Program-made: the position numbers and the translations under genes | The notes under the pieces: generated by a model | The model's input: only the letters and a program-made list of their open reading frames with translations | Database searches by the model: none | What the model was told of the DNA's origin: nothing | DNA from: an uncultured Bryobacterales bacterium | GTDB lineage: Bacteria > Acidobacteriota > Terriglobia > Bryobacterales > UBA6623 | Assembly (NCBI GenBank): GCA_946887065.1 | Contig: CAMPKL010000010.1 | Location: 1 to 18,028 of the forward strand | DNA length: 18,028 bases | Direction: 5' to 3' | In this document: in pieces, positions 8,274 through 15,854 of the stretch | Numbering within the stretch: the stretch's first letter is position 1 | Layout: each line of letters opens with the position of its first letter

Positions 8274-8301
8274 GTCAATGTTGTCGGATACGACAACTGA
8301 C
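8274..8301. promoter_or_regulatory. Operator-like palindrome upstream of the minus-strand operon
   Basis: A perfect 7-bp inverted repeat GTTGTCG-gata-CGACAAC (8280-8297) extends outward as GTCA...TGAC, with two unpaired bases on the left arm. The dyad is dimer-binding in character and lies about 240-290 bases upstream of the MFS start, on the side where the operon promoter is expected. A transcription factor site is inferred. A hairpin in RNA is the alternative. No run of T follows on either strand to suggest a terminator. Confidence 0.35.
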
Positions 8302-8330
8302 GCAATCTAAACGTATGGGAAGGACTCCGG

Positions 8331-8360
8331 GGACCAAGCCGAAGCGAGCCTGCTTGGTCC
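8331..8360. repeat. 9-bp inverted repeat (hairpin)
   Basis: GGACCAAGC and GCTTGGTCC form a perfect 9-bp stem around a 12-base loop. No T tract follows on either side, so a canonical intrinsic terminator is not supported. It lies about 115 bases before the tRNA-Gly fragment and could be a recombination-protein site, a Rho-independent relic or chance. Confidence 0.4.
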
Positions 8361-8475
8361 AATCTGGCTCCGTTAGCGGGGGACGAAGTGGTCGTGTTGA
8401 GACTACGGGACTTAGGGTGGCAGAGATCAACGCCGTTTGACTCTAAGTTATTTATTTACAACAGATGCGTGATTC

Positions 8476-8517
8476 CCCAAGCTGAATGTCGCGGGTTCGA
8501 TCCCCGTCTCCCGCTCC
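8476..8517 (+). repeat. tRNA-Gly 3' half, left copy of 42-bp direct repeat (att-like)
   Basis: The sequence contains every 3'-side element of a tRNA-Gly. These are the end of the anticodon loop (CCCAA), the anticodon stem strand GCTGA, variable loop ATGTC, T arm GCGGG-TTCGATC-CCCGT, acceptor strand CTCCCGC, discriminator T and an encoded CCA (8516-8518). The sequence before 8476 does not provide the expected 5' half (GCGGGAG acceptor strand, D arm, TCAGC stem), so this is a fragment and not a gene. A copy with one mismatch lies at 17987-18028. tRNA 3' halves starting in the anticodon loop are classic attachment sites for tyrosine recombinases. The 5-bp inverted repeat ACGTT-tcac-AACGT follows at 8518-8531. 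Confidence 0.85.
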
Positions 8518-8550
8518 ACGTTTCACAACGTACAGACAGCCCAGAAATCC

Positions 8551-8571
8551 GTAGTCCGTTTGTAGTCCGTT
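8551..8571 (+). repeat. Two 10-base direct repeats beside the att-like copy
   Basis: GTAGTCCGTT occurs at 8551-8560 and again at 8562-8571, an 11-base period (about one helical turn), starting 33 bases after the tRNA fragment. Short direct repeats at this distance from a crossover site are typical of recombinase arm-type or accessory-factor sites. That reading is inferred from position only. Confidence 0.4.
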
Positions 8572-8883
8572 AAGCCGCATCCGCGGCCAGCGCCGCCAGC
8601 GCTCAATCGAGCCGGCCAGTGGCAGGACGATGAGGAGGCGCATGTCCAAGTCAAGCGACGCGTATATAAGGGAGACATCGACACACCAAACACAGGCTAT
8701 TACGGAACGGGCGAGGTCGCCTCGGCGGTTGTCCGGTTTGACCCCACCCTCGAAGACGCCTGGACGCGCTGGGCGGATCGCCGCTGCCGGGCGCGCGGCG
8801 CTTTCGACCCGTCGCTCGAAGCTGTCTTCCAGACCTGCCGTTCCCCTCCAGCCGCGACGAAGGCGAACGACCTAACCGCCTGA
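8566..8883 (+). pseudogene. Decayed open frame, unidentified
   Basis: A 105-codon frame without ATG or other convincing start runs from just after a TAG to the TGA at 8881. The later part reads as plausible protein: WQDDEEAHVQVKRRVYKG, then GYYGTGEVASAVVRFDPTLE, then DPSLEAVFQTC. Near its end the protein-like reading may move to another frame (SSRDEGERPNRLRALFQRAG), as if frameshifted. I cannot assign a family. The pattern of a W.DD segment followed by an aromatic strand and VxFDxxL is faintly like the C-terminal part of Cas4 in Cas4-Cas1 fusions, which would fit the Cas1-like piece downstream. That is speculation. It is best treated as a gene remnant inside the island boundary. Confidence 0.3.
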
Positions 8884-9028
8884 GGGCGCTGTTCCAGCGA
8901 GCAGGCGCCGCGCTTAAAGCAGCGCCGCGACCGCGCGGCAAGGCTTCCCCGAAACGCCAAAACGGGCGGTAGCGCGGAAGAAGCGAGACTACGAACGCCG
9001 CCACCGGCATGTAGAAGAGGATCTGATT

Positions 9029-9232
9029 ATGGCGCAGCCCGGCGTTTATCTCGGCAAGAGCGGCGAGCGCATGGTTGTCCGGCGGTACCGGGCTAAAACA
9101 GCTGAAATCCCGTTCAGCCTAGCTGCCGCAGTATGCAGCCACGAGCCTGCGCGCTGCCGATTCGGGCGCGGATGCAGCGGTCAATTGTCTAAAATTGTAG
9201 ATTGTATGCTCCTCGCAGTCCGCGCTAGATGA
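9029..9232 (+). pseudogene. Cas1-like N-terminal fragment, truncated
   Basis: The frame starting at the ATG at 9029 reads MAQPGVYLGKSGERMVVRR and continues RYRAKTAEIPFS. This is close in pattern to the Cas1 N-terminal strand (typically G.YLGKSGERLVV followed by a short turn and EIP). After about residue 30 the similarity stops and the rest (to a TGA at 9230-9232) looks non-coding, so no nuclease domain remains. The frame is open upstream to 8918. No CRISPR repeats, Cas2 or other cas genes are visible in the window. Its terminal TGA overlaps the ATG of the following glycosyltransferase, which may be chance. The assignment rests on one short motif. Confidence 0.35.
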
Positions 9233-11319
9233 GTGCCATGTCAGGATTGAGAACGATCCCGCCGATGTCGCTTGCCCAGGCCTTCCTTGAGACTGCCTCG
9301 TCGAGGAATGCCGCTGACGATCCCCCTCTGTCGCCGTTTCTCATGCACATAGCGCGGCAGGCAGGCTTCGTCGACTTGACCGACGATTCGCGGCGGCGAG
9401 CCGAATTCGTTTATTGGTTTCTGGAGGATCTGCACCGTAGGCGAGCGCCGTATCACTGGCCTCTTCCCGACGATCTCCTGCGCTGGCTGAACGCGCCGGC
9501 GATAGCGCCGCGCGATACTCCCGTTTCGGCGGACGAAGGGCAGCCGTACTTGACTCGCTTCATGCACCACGTCTGGGAACAGCGACGGCCGCAGGTCGAT
9601 TTAGTACACCCGATCGACTACCTGCGTTTCCTTACATGGTTCGCGTTTGATTACGTGGCGAAAGGCAACTTGCCTCGCCTGCTCTTGCCTGACGACCTTG
9701 CAGGTCTCTTGCGTGCGCCGGTTCTTCCGAATGACCCGCCCCTGACAATTGGAATGTCCATTTGGACGGGCACGGCTCGCCAAAGCCGGCGGAGCGAGGT
9801 TCCGACCGACCGGGCGGCGCTGGTCGCTAGCTCCTTCAGCGGTTTGACTGAGGCTTTGGCCGCCGGCGATCCCAGGCTTGCACCCCAGGTCGCGAGCGCA
9901 TTCTGGTCCGGTAAGGTGCAGCCGGAGTCTGATCTGACCCGCTACGAGTACGTGGCCGCGCGCGCCCACTGTCCGGAGTTGCGACCGCCGGTCTCGTCGC
10001 AGGGCGCGGCATTTGCAGAATCGAGCCGAACATGGTTCTGTGAACGGTATGCTCCCCGAAATTCAAATACCGCGATCTTCACCCCGTCCCACAACTCGAA
10101 ATGCTACGGCGCCGATCAACTTGAAACCAAGTCGGCGCCCACGGCGATCGTCGTCTATCGGGACCAGGAGACCATCTGCGGTCTGAGTCGAGCAGGCGCA
10201 GTGACGTTCGGCGCCCTGAAGCGCGCATCTCACCATGTTCATGACGTCCATTTCAACTTCCACCGGAACAATCGCAACAATATCGAAGACGAATACGCCC
10301 GAAATAATACTCAATTGTGGAACGCTGACCGGGTAGCGCATATCCTATGCATGAATCCCGAATATGTTCCAGAGTGTTTGCTGTGCCATTTGGGCCGGAT
10401 CGCGGAGTCGGATTACGTCATCGGCCAATTCTACTGGGAGCTGTCCGATCTGGGAACGGCCCACGAATGCGGCCTGTCTCTAGTGGACGAGATTTGGGTG
10501 GCGAGTGAGTACCTCAGAACCTTATACGAGAAGAGGCTCGTCGCTCCTGTGACGGTCATGGGACAAGTAGTCGATGCGATTCCGGCCTCCCAAGACCGCA
10601 CCCGGGAATCCTTTGGCCTGCCCCGGGACGGCTACTGTTTCCTGGCGGTTTTCGACGCTGGTTCAGGCGTCGAACGGAAGAACCCGTTGGGTTTGGCTCG
10701 GGCGTTCCTGGACGCATTTCCCTCGGGGACCGAAGACGCATATCTCATCATCAAGACAAAAAATGCCGCGGGACTGCATCCGGGGCGTGATCGTATTCAT
10801 TGGCTCTCGCTCTTGGACCTCGCATCTAAGGATGCGCGCATACGCGTCATCGATCAGCATCTCAGCGGCGAAGACCTCGCGGCCTTGACCGAGCTGTGCG
10901 ACTGCTATGTGTCGTTGCATCGCTCGGAAGGCTTCGGTTTCGGTCCCGCCGAGGCTATGGCCCGGGGCAAGCCCGTCATCGTGACCGCCTATTCAGGCGT
11001 CCTGGATTTCTGCTCGCCCGATACGGCGTTACTGGTCGATTTCGAGCTCACGGCGGTTGGCACCGACAGTTATCCCTACATGGACCCAGATCGAGAATAC
11101 GTATGGGCCGACCCGGACCTCGGCACGGCGAGCCGACGGATGCGGGACCTGTGGCGCGAGCCCGACGCCGGAAGACGTCTCGGGGCCGCTGCGCGGGAGT
11201 CGGTGGTTGAGCGCTTCAGCGCAGACGCCATGGCGCGACGCTGCCGGCAGCGCTTGAGTGAGATTGGGTTCCTCAATGCCGAGGCCCTTGAGCGGGACGA
11301 TGCGCACGCTTCTGCTTGA
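9229..11319 (+). CDS. GT4-type glycosyltransferase with duplicated N-terminal module
   Basis: The protein has 696 residues. The C-terminal half is a GT-B glycosyltransferase of family-4 type. The donor-binding segment HRSEGFGFGPAEAMARGKPV contains the E-x7-E pair (E567 and E575), followed by VTAYSGVLDFCSPD. A Rossmann-like acceptor half (about 305-450) has GQFYWELSDLG and DEIWVASEY. The first 165 residues contain two related modules (about 34-90 and 107-164), each starting F-MH and ending LPDDL..LL.AP. The enzyme should transfer a sugar from a nucleotide donor to a growing surface glycan in the cytoplasm; donor and acceptor are unknown. The first codon is ATG at 9229, with another in-frame ATG at 9238 and no clear Shine-Dalgarno sequence. 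It overlaps the next glycosyltransferase by 20 bases, which implies co-expression. Confidence 0.88.
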   Translation: MSAMSGLRTIPPMSLAQAFLETASSRNAADDPPLSPFLMHIARQAGFVDLTDDSRRRAEFVYWFLEDLHRRRAPYHWPLPDDLLRWLNAPAIAPRDTPVSADEGQPYLTRFMHHVWEQRRPQVDLVHPIDYLRFLTWFAFDYVAKGNLPRLLLPDDLAGLLRAPVLPNDPPLTIGMSIWTGTARQSRRSEVPTDRAALVASSFSGLTEALAAGDPRLAPQVASAFWSGKVQPESDLTRYEYVAARAHCPELRPPVSSQGAAFAESSRTWFCERYAPRNSNTAIFTPSHNSKCYGADQLETKSAPTAIVVYRDQETICGLSRAGAVTFGALKRASHHVHDVHFNFHRNNRNNIEDEYARNNTQLWNADRVAHILCMNPEYVPECLLCHLGRIAESDYVIGQFYWELSDLGTAHECGLSLVDEIWVASEYLRTLYEKRLVAPVTVMGQVVDAIPASQDRTRESFGLPRDGYCFLAVFDAGSGVERKNPLGLARAFLDAFPSGTEDAYLIIKTKNAAGLHPGRDRIHWLSLLDLASKDARIRVIDQHLSGEDLAALTELCDCYVSLHRSEGFGFGPAEAMARGKPVIVTAYSGVLDFCSPDTALLVDFELTAVGTDSYPYMDPDREYVWADPDLGTASRRMRDLWREPDAGRRLGAAARESVVERFSADAMARRCRQRLSEIGFLNAEALERDDAHASA

Positions 11320-13624
11320 AGGACCATTTGAATCCGACTATAGCCTCGCCGTCGTCAATCGACGCCTGGCTAAGGCGCTTGTGCAGTCGGACATTGCAGT
11401 CCAATTTCACCAGCGCGATAACGTCACCGACTATTTCCCGTCTGAACCCTTTCTCCGCGAGTATCCCGACCTCGCGCCTCGGATGCTTCGCCGCCGGCCG
11501 GAAACGGCGTACGATATCCACTCTCGCTACATCTATCCTCCCCACATCGACGGCTACGCCGGCAAATTGCGCGTGATTCATTGCTATGGATGGGAGGAGA
11601 CGTCCTTCCCGGTTCAGTACGTGCAGGATTTCAATCGCGGCGTGGATCTGGTGACCGTGATGTCTGGCTTCGTAAAGGACGTGCTGCGCGCGAATGGAGT
11701 GAAGATTCCGATCGAAGTGGTCGGCTTGGGAGCAGACCACATCCTGGACCCGCCGCCGAAGCAGCTTCCGGGCGTCGAGACCTCGGGCTTTACATTCGTG
11801 CATGTCTCGTCCTGCTTTCCGCGCAAAGCCGCTGACGTGCTGGTGAAAGCGTTTTGCACGGCGTTTACGCGACACGACGACGTCCGCCTCATCATCAAGA
11901 CGTTCGACAACCCTCACAACACGATTCGGGAAATCGTGGACGACGCAACGCGGCAATGGCCCGCCCACCCTCCGATCGACATCATATGGCAATCCCTTCG
12001 CTCGGCTGAGATGCGCTGGCTTTACGAGTCGTCTGACTGTCTCGTATCGGCTTCCAGGGGCGAGGGCTTCGGACTCCCGGTGGCCGAGGCCATGCTGCTG
12101 GGCCTACCAGTTGTCGCCTCGGTCTATAGTGGTCAGGCCGACATTTGCGTAGAAGGGGGCTGTTGGCCCGTGGAATATGAATTGACCCAGGCGCGATCCC
12201 ATCTGACCGAAGGCGATTCGCTGTGGGCGGAACCCATCGTGGAATCGCTGCGATCCCAGATGCGCGCTGTACGGAACGCATCCGAGGACGAGCGCCGCCG
12301 GCGGACGGCCGTCGCCGCAGAGCACGTTTCTGCCCGCTTTACCTGGGCGCGGACTGCTTCGCGCCACTGGCAAGTTTGCTGCGACGCTCTTGACCAAAAA
12401 ATCGCCTCCTCAGTCAGGCCCGTGCGCATGGGCGGGCAAGCTCCGCCTTGTAAAATCGGATTCGTTACATCCTGGAACACGCGCTGCGGAATCGCGGAAT
12501 ACAGCCGCTATATTGTGCAGAGCCTGCCTTCGTACTGCCGCCCGGTCATCTTCGCGAGCCGGACACAAACGGTTCGCGAAGATCAGCCGAACGTCGTGCG
12601 CTGCTGGGACGCGGACGCCGTGGATGGAGGCGGGCTTGGCGAGTTGGAAGCGGCCATCCTGAAATCCGATGTCCAAGCGGTTTCGATCCAGTTTAACTTC
12701 GGTTTTTTCTCGGCCGACCGCCTGCATCGGCTCGTGCAAATACTGCATCAGCGCGGAATCATCGCGGCGGTCACAATGCACGCGACCAGTCATCCCGATC
12801 TCGTCCGCCTGCGGCCGGCTCTCCAGCGCGCCGATCTCTGCATCTGTCATAGACCCGGCGAAGTCGATAGGCTTCGCGCGCTCGACGTCGCGCGCAAAGT
12901 TGTCTTGCTTCGTCAGGGGATTCCGCACCTCGCCCAGAGTAGGGACGCCGCGCACCCTTCGCCGCGTCGCCCTGCTGGTTCATTCGTCGTCGCCTGCTTT
13001 GGATTTTTCCTTCCACCTAAAGGGATCGAGCAGCTCATTCACGCTTTCGCTCTGGCCAAACACGTCTACCCGTTGTTGCAACTGCGGCTACTGAACGCGA
13101 TCTATCCGATTCCCGAGTCGCGTGACTACGCACGCCGCTGTTTGGCGCTCGTACGCGAAAAGCGGTTGGCGGATAGCGTAACCTTTCGCACGGAGTTCCT
13201 GGAAGACGACGAGATTCTGTCCGAGCTTGCCTCTGCTGATCTCGTCGTGCTCCCATATCTGTACTCGTCGGAGTCCTCAAGCGCCGCCGTGAGGCTGCCG
13301 CTTGCATCGCAGACCCCGGTCTTGTGCTCCGATCTCGCCATCTTTGACGAGTTTGACGACTGCCTCCACCGCTTCCCGGCGGGCGATGGCATCGCGCTCG
13401 CCAACGCACTGATAAGACTGTCGCGCCACCCGGAAGACCTCCGTCGGTTCACCGACCGCCAACGGCAGGTCACCGCCGCGCTCGCGTGGCCAGAGATTGC
13501 GACGGAGCTCGCGGAGCTTATCTTGAATGCCCCCGACCTTCCGTCGCATACCAGCTCCGAACACCCCAGGCTTGAGCCGCCAACTCCCCCTTCGCCCGGA
13601 TCGCCCGGGCGACTCACTCGATGA
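11300..13624 (+). CDS. Two-domain GT4 glycosyltransferase
   Basis: The start is placed at the ATG at 11300 (MRTLLLEGPFESDYSLAVVN), 20 bases inside the previous gene; an ATG 14 codons earlier is less likely. The protein has 774 residues. Domain 1 (about 1-365) has ASRGEGFGLPVAEAMLLGLP with the E-x7-E pair E255 and E263. Domain 2 (about 384-745) opens with IGFVTSWNTRCGIAEYSRY, a typical GT4 N-lobe with the glycine-rich start, and has GFFLPPKGIEQLI and YSSESSSAAVRLPLASQTPV in its C-lobe. In domain 2 the position of the second Glu is occupied by another residue, so the two halves may differ in activity. The last 30 residues are Pro/Ser-rich and probably disordered. It would add two or more sugars in a surface-glycan pathway. 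Its end overlaps the convergent membrane gene by 11 bases. Confidence 0.87.
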   Translation: MRTLLLEGPFESDYSLAVVNRRLAKALVQSDIAVQFHQRDNVTDYFPSEPFLREYPDLAPRMLRRRPETAYDIHSRYIYPPHIDGYAGKLRVIHCYGWEETSFPVQYVQDFNRGVDLVTVMSGFVKDVLRANGVKIPIEVVGLGADHILDPPPKQLPGVETSGFTFVHVSSCFPRKAADVLVKAFCTAFTRHDDVRLIIKTFDNPHNTIREIVDDATRQWPAHPPIDIIWQSLRSAEMRWLYESSDCLVSASRGEGFGLPVAEAMLLGLPVVASVYSGQADICVEGGCWPVEYELTQARSHLTEGDSLWAEPIVESLRSQMRAVRNASEDERRRRTAVAAEHVSARFTWARTASRHWQVCCDALDQKIASSVRPVRMGGQAPPCKIGFVTSWNTRCGIAEYSRYIVQSLPSYCRPVIFASRTQTVREDQPNVVRCWDADAVDGGGLGELEAAILKSDVQAVSIQFNFGFFSADRLHRLVQILHQRGIIAAVTMHATSHPDLVRLRPALQRADLCICHRPGEVDRLRALDVARKVVLLRQGIPHLAQSRDAAHPSPRRPAGSFVVACFGFFLPPKGIEQLIHAFALAKHVYPLLQLRLLNAIYPIPESRDYARRCLALVREKRLADSVTFRTEFLEDDEILSELASADLVVLPYLYSSESSSAAVRLPLASQTPVLCSDLAIFDEFDDCLHRFPAGDGIALANALIRLSRHPEDLRRFTDRQRQVTAALAWPEIATELAELILNAPDLPSHTSSEHPRLEPPTPPSPGSPGRLTR

Positions 13625-15854
13625 TCTCGACTTGGGCTACCCCGAAATACATCTCTCTCGGATCCCCAGGCGCGACCACCCGGTCGCAATCGCACGACAT
13701 GTCAACCTCGACGCGACCCCTTCGAGGGATTTCAATCTGCTTCGTGTAAGGCGCCCGGAGCGCAACCTCAATCGCCTCCGTCTCGCCGGACAAGTCGATC
13801 CTGACCGTTCGCCGATCCTCGCTTCCGGTTTGCAATTCCAGGCGAACCGTCACGACCCGAGGCTCATCGAGCGGGTTCAGCAGCGTCATGCGACCACGCT
13901 CTCTCGCCCATCGCCACGTCCTCTCCTCATTCTTTTCCTCGTCGTAGAAACCTCTCTCGTAGATGACCTCGATCGGATGGCTCTCACGCCTCTCGGAGGC
14001 GCTCGATGCGCTTTCGGCTTCGTCGATCGCCGCTCCGTAGGCGCGCATATCGAAAAAAAGATAGCGCCCATCTTCGCTGCGCATGGGCGCGACGCCCAGA
14101 GCCTGAGAGAGCTGAGCCTCAGGCGAATTGCCGCGATCATAGCCAAACAGGTCCAGCCATATGCCGGCGAATCCTGCGTGATGCAGGAGATGCACCATGA
14201 TCGGCGCGGGCAGCACGGCGACTCCCTTGTTCCACTCCGCGGCCGTCGTACCGCTGATTGCGCCCCACGACCACCTCAGTCGCTCGGAATGCACGTAAGG
14301 GCGCCCGTGGTCGTTGTTGAACATTCGCCCGCGTAAAATCTCGACCGGGAAATCAGTGTACGGGAGCTGAAAAATCATCGCGCCTGCCGGCAGAGTCGCT
14401 TCGATCGCTTTAACGAAGGCGTCGTCGTGACGATAAAGATCCTCCCGCGCGGAATGAGGCAGGTATCCACTCGTTACCGCCTGGTCTCGAGCGGCCGCGG
14501 CGGTCCCTCCCAGCAGCAGAATTGCAAACAGCCACGACGGCAGTCCTTTCGTCGCCCACGATCTTTGGAAGCGACCGAGTAGCCGCGCAATGGCCACGAG
14601 GGAAAAGAAACTGATGAATGGAGCTATGCGGTTATAACATCGAATATCTGGTGCGACGAAGGTATTAAAAAAATCGCTAAATCCGCCAATTGTAGCCAAC
14701 AGCACACAAGCCACGCACAGGGCGGCGCTAACGCCCAGTATGTCGTCCGGCTCATCGGAGGCCCGCGATCCTCCGGCGCACCTTGCCAGTGCGTATCCGA
14801 GCAGCGTGAGAAAGCCGATGCTGCCTAGGGTTCCTAACCTTGCGGATCCATTCTCGTTATCCAGAGGAAATGACGCCGCCCTCAGCTTCTCCTCGACAAA
14901 CCGAAAAGGGGCCAACGGGTGGCTGGGAATCGGTGTGAGAAGGAATCGAATCTTCAAACCGTATATCTCAGCCTCCGCCGGATACTTGAAGTCCATGGCG
15001 TAGTTCTTGCCGTTCTTTGCCCGATGCAGAAACGTTGGCGAAAGGTCCAAGCCCGCCGCAGCGCAGATAACCACGATCACCGCGATGCCCACGGCGGCCT
15101 CGCGAAGGCGACGTAACCGAAGAGAGCGAAGCAATGTCGCAACGGCGAGAACAAAACAGGAAAAGAACGCAGTGTAAGCGTAGGACAAACCGACCGCAAA
15201 CGCGCCGATCCAAAGATATGCCGGCGCGCTTCGGAGTCTCGACCAAAGCCCCGCGGCACCCTTCCCGGGTAAGCTGGCGTCTCGCGTCGCCAGCTCGATC
15301 GCTCCCGTCGCGAGCAACGGGACGAGATAGTACAGCGAGTGGAGATGCGAAATACCGCGATAGAACCCGTACGGCTGTAGAGCGAACACCACCCCAACGG
15401 CGACGGCGATCACCGGGCTCATCTTCAGCCGCAGCAAACCGTAGCTTGCCGTGACCGCCGCGGCCACGATGGCAAACAGCCAATAGAGATTCAGCATCAA
15501 ACCGGCGTTCTTCGTGCCAAAGCTGATCACCCAGAGAATCGCACTGTCCCACGTAATGTTCAGAGGAAAGTCTCGAAAGTCGGCGCCGAAAGGCATGCCG
15601 ACCTGAGAATTGCCGTGGATCCACTCGCCTTGAGCAATTCCTTTCGCCTTTAAGAGGAAAGTGACGGCGTCGCCCAGATAGTTCAGCGGCATCCGCAAAT
15701 CGGCGTTGTCAAGGCGAAGGACCACGGCCAGCAAAATGGCGCACAATGCTCCGGACAAGAGACAAGGACCGAGCGCTCCGCCAGCGAGTCGCAGACGCCG
15801 AGACAAGCGCGACGAATGCACCGCGTCCGCATTTGACTCCTCAAGATTCCGCAC
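13614..15854 (-). CDS. Polytopic membrane protein, GT-C-like, with large C-terminal soluble domain
   Basis: The 746-residue protein starts at GTG (15854). About ten hydrophobic helices lie at roughly 27-47, 103-138, 147-165, 172-188, 213-242, 251-270, 342-359, 372-392, 411-428 and 437-455. The first extracytoplasmic loop has LNYLGDAVTFLLKAKGI with an acidic residue (D61) after helix 1, as in GT-C lipid-linked sugar transferases. The C-terminal 280 residues are soluble and rich in aromatic and charged residues (FQLPYTDFPVEILRGRMFNNDHG). I do not recognise a specific family. Similar proteins are often annotated as hypothetical membrane glycosyltransferases. It lies convergent to the GT4 genes and divergent from the methyltransferase, so it has its own promoter. 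A role in glycan transfer or export on the periplasmic face is inferred from context. Confidence 0.75.
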   Translation of the reverse strand: MRNLEESNADAVHSSRLSRRLRLAGGALGPCLLSGALCAILLAVVLRLDNADLRMPLNYLGDAVTFLLKAKGIAQGEWIHGNSQVGMPFGADFRDFPLNITWDSAILWVISFGTKNAGLMLNLYWLFAIVAAAVTASYGLLRLKMSPVIAVAVGVVFALQPYGFYRGISHLHSLYYLVPLLATGAIELATRDASLPGKGAAGLWSRLRSAPAYLWIGAFAVGLSYAYTAFFSCFVLAVATLLRSLRLRRLREAAVGIAVIVVICAAAGLDLSPTFLHRAKNGKNYAMDFKYPAEAEIYGLKIRFLLTPIPSHPLAPFRFVEEKLRAASFPLDNENGSARLGTLGSIGFLTLLGYALARCAGGSRASDEPDDILGVSAALCVACVLLATIGGFSDFFNTFVAPDIRCYNRIAPFISFFSLVAIARLLGRFQRSWATKGLPSWLFAILLLGGTAAAARDQAVTSGYLPHSAREDLYRHDDAFVKAIEATLPAGAMIFQLPYTDFPVEILRGRMFNNDHGRPYVHSERLRWSWGAISGTTAAEWNKGVAVLPAPIMVHLLHHAGFAGIWLDLFGYDRGNSPEAQLSQALGVAPMRSEDGRYLFFDMRAYGAAIDEAESASSASERRESHPIEVIYERGFYDEEKNEERTWRWARERGRMTLLNPLDEPRVVTVRLELQTGSEDRRTVRIDLSGETEAIEVALRAPYTKQIEIPRRGRVEVDMSCDCDRVVAPGDPREMYFGVAQVEIIE

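Larger units (their letters stand above)
8036..8475. other. Intergenic region upstream of the seven-gene minus-strand operon
   Basis: I see no convincing intact gene here. Forward frames are rich in Arg and Cys and look like chance. One short forward frame (about 8078-8149) reads DPFLNVPNHAMARHYLAEGDW before a stop and might be a gene remnant, but I do not recognise it. The minus-strand promoter for the MFS-led operon should lie here. A minus-strand TTGACA (complement of 8251-8256) is present, but no good -10 hexamer sits at the right distance, so the promoter is not assigned. The segment also contains the palindrome at 8274-8301 and the hairpin at 8331-8360. It becomes AT-richer (taagttatttatttacaac) just before the tRNA fragment. 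Confidence 0.5.

Noticed and set aside
8075..8440. 121-codon plus-strand frame upstream of the tRNA fragment
   Set aside because: Arg/Cys-rich composition, no motif, and it runs through the palindrome and the hairpin; likely non-coding.
8390..8571. Possible group I intron splitting the tRNA (AGACTA at about 8398 complementary to TAGTCC at 8552 and 8563)
   Set aside because: The complementary element lies after the tRNA 3' half rather than within an upstream intron, and no tRNA 5' exon is found, so the pairing is probably chance.
8452..8649. Minus-strand frame containing GAGDGDRTRDIQLG
   Set aside because: This is the familiar artefact of translating a tRNA 3' half on the wrong strand; it coincides with the tRNA-Gly fragment.
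8651..9010. 119-codon minus-strand frame in the island's left edge
   Set aside because: Low-complexity Arg/Pro/Ser composition; the plus-strand readings are more protein-like.
8518..9228. Search for a CRISPR array near the Cas1-like piece
   Set aside because: No regularly spaced repeats of 25-40 bases occur here or anywhere in the window.
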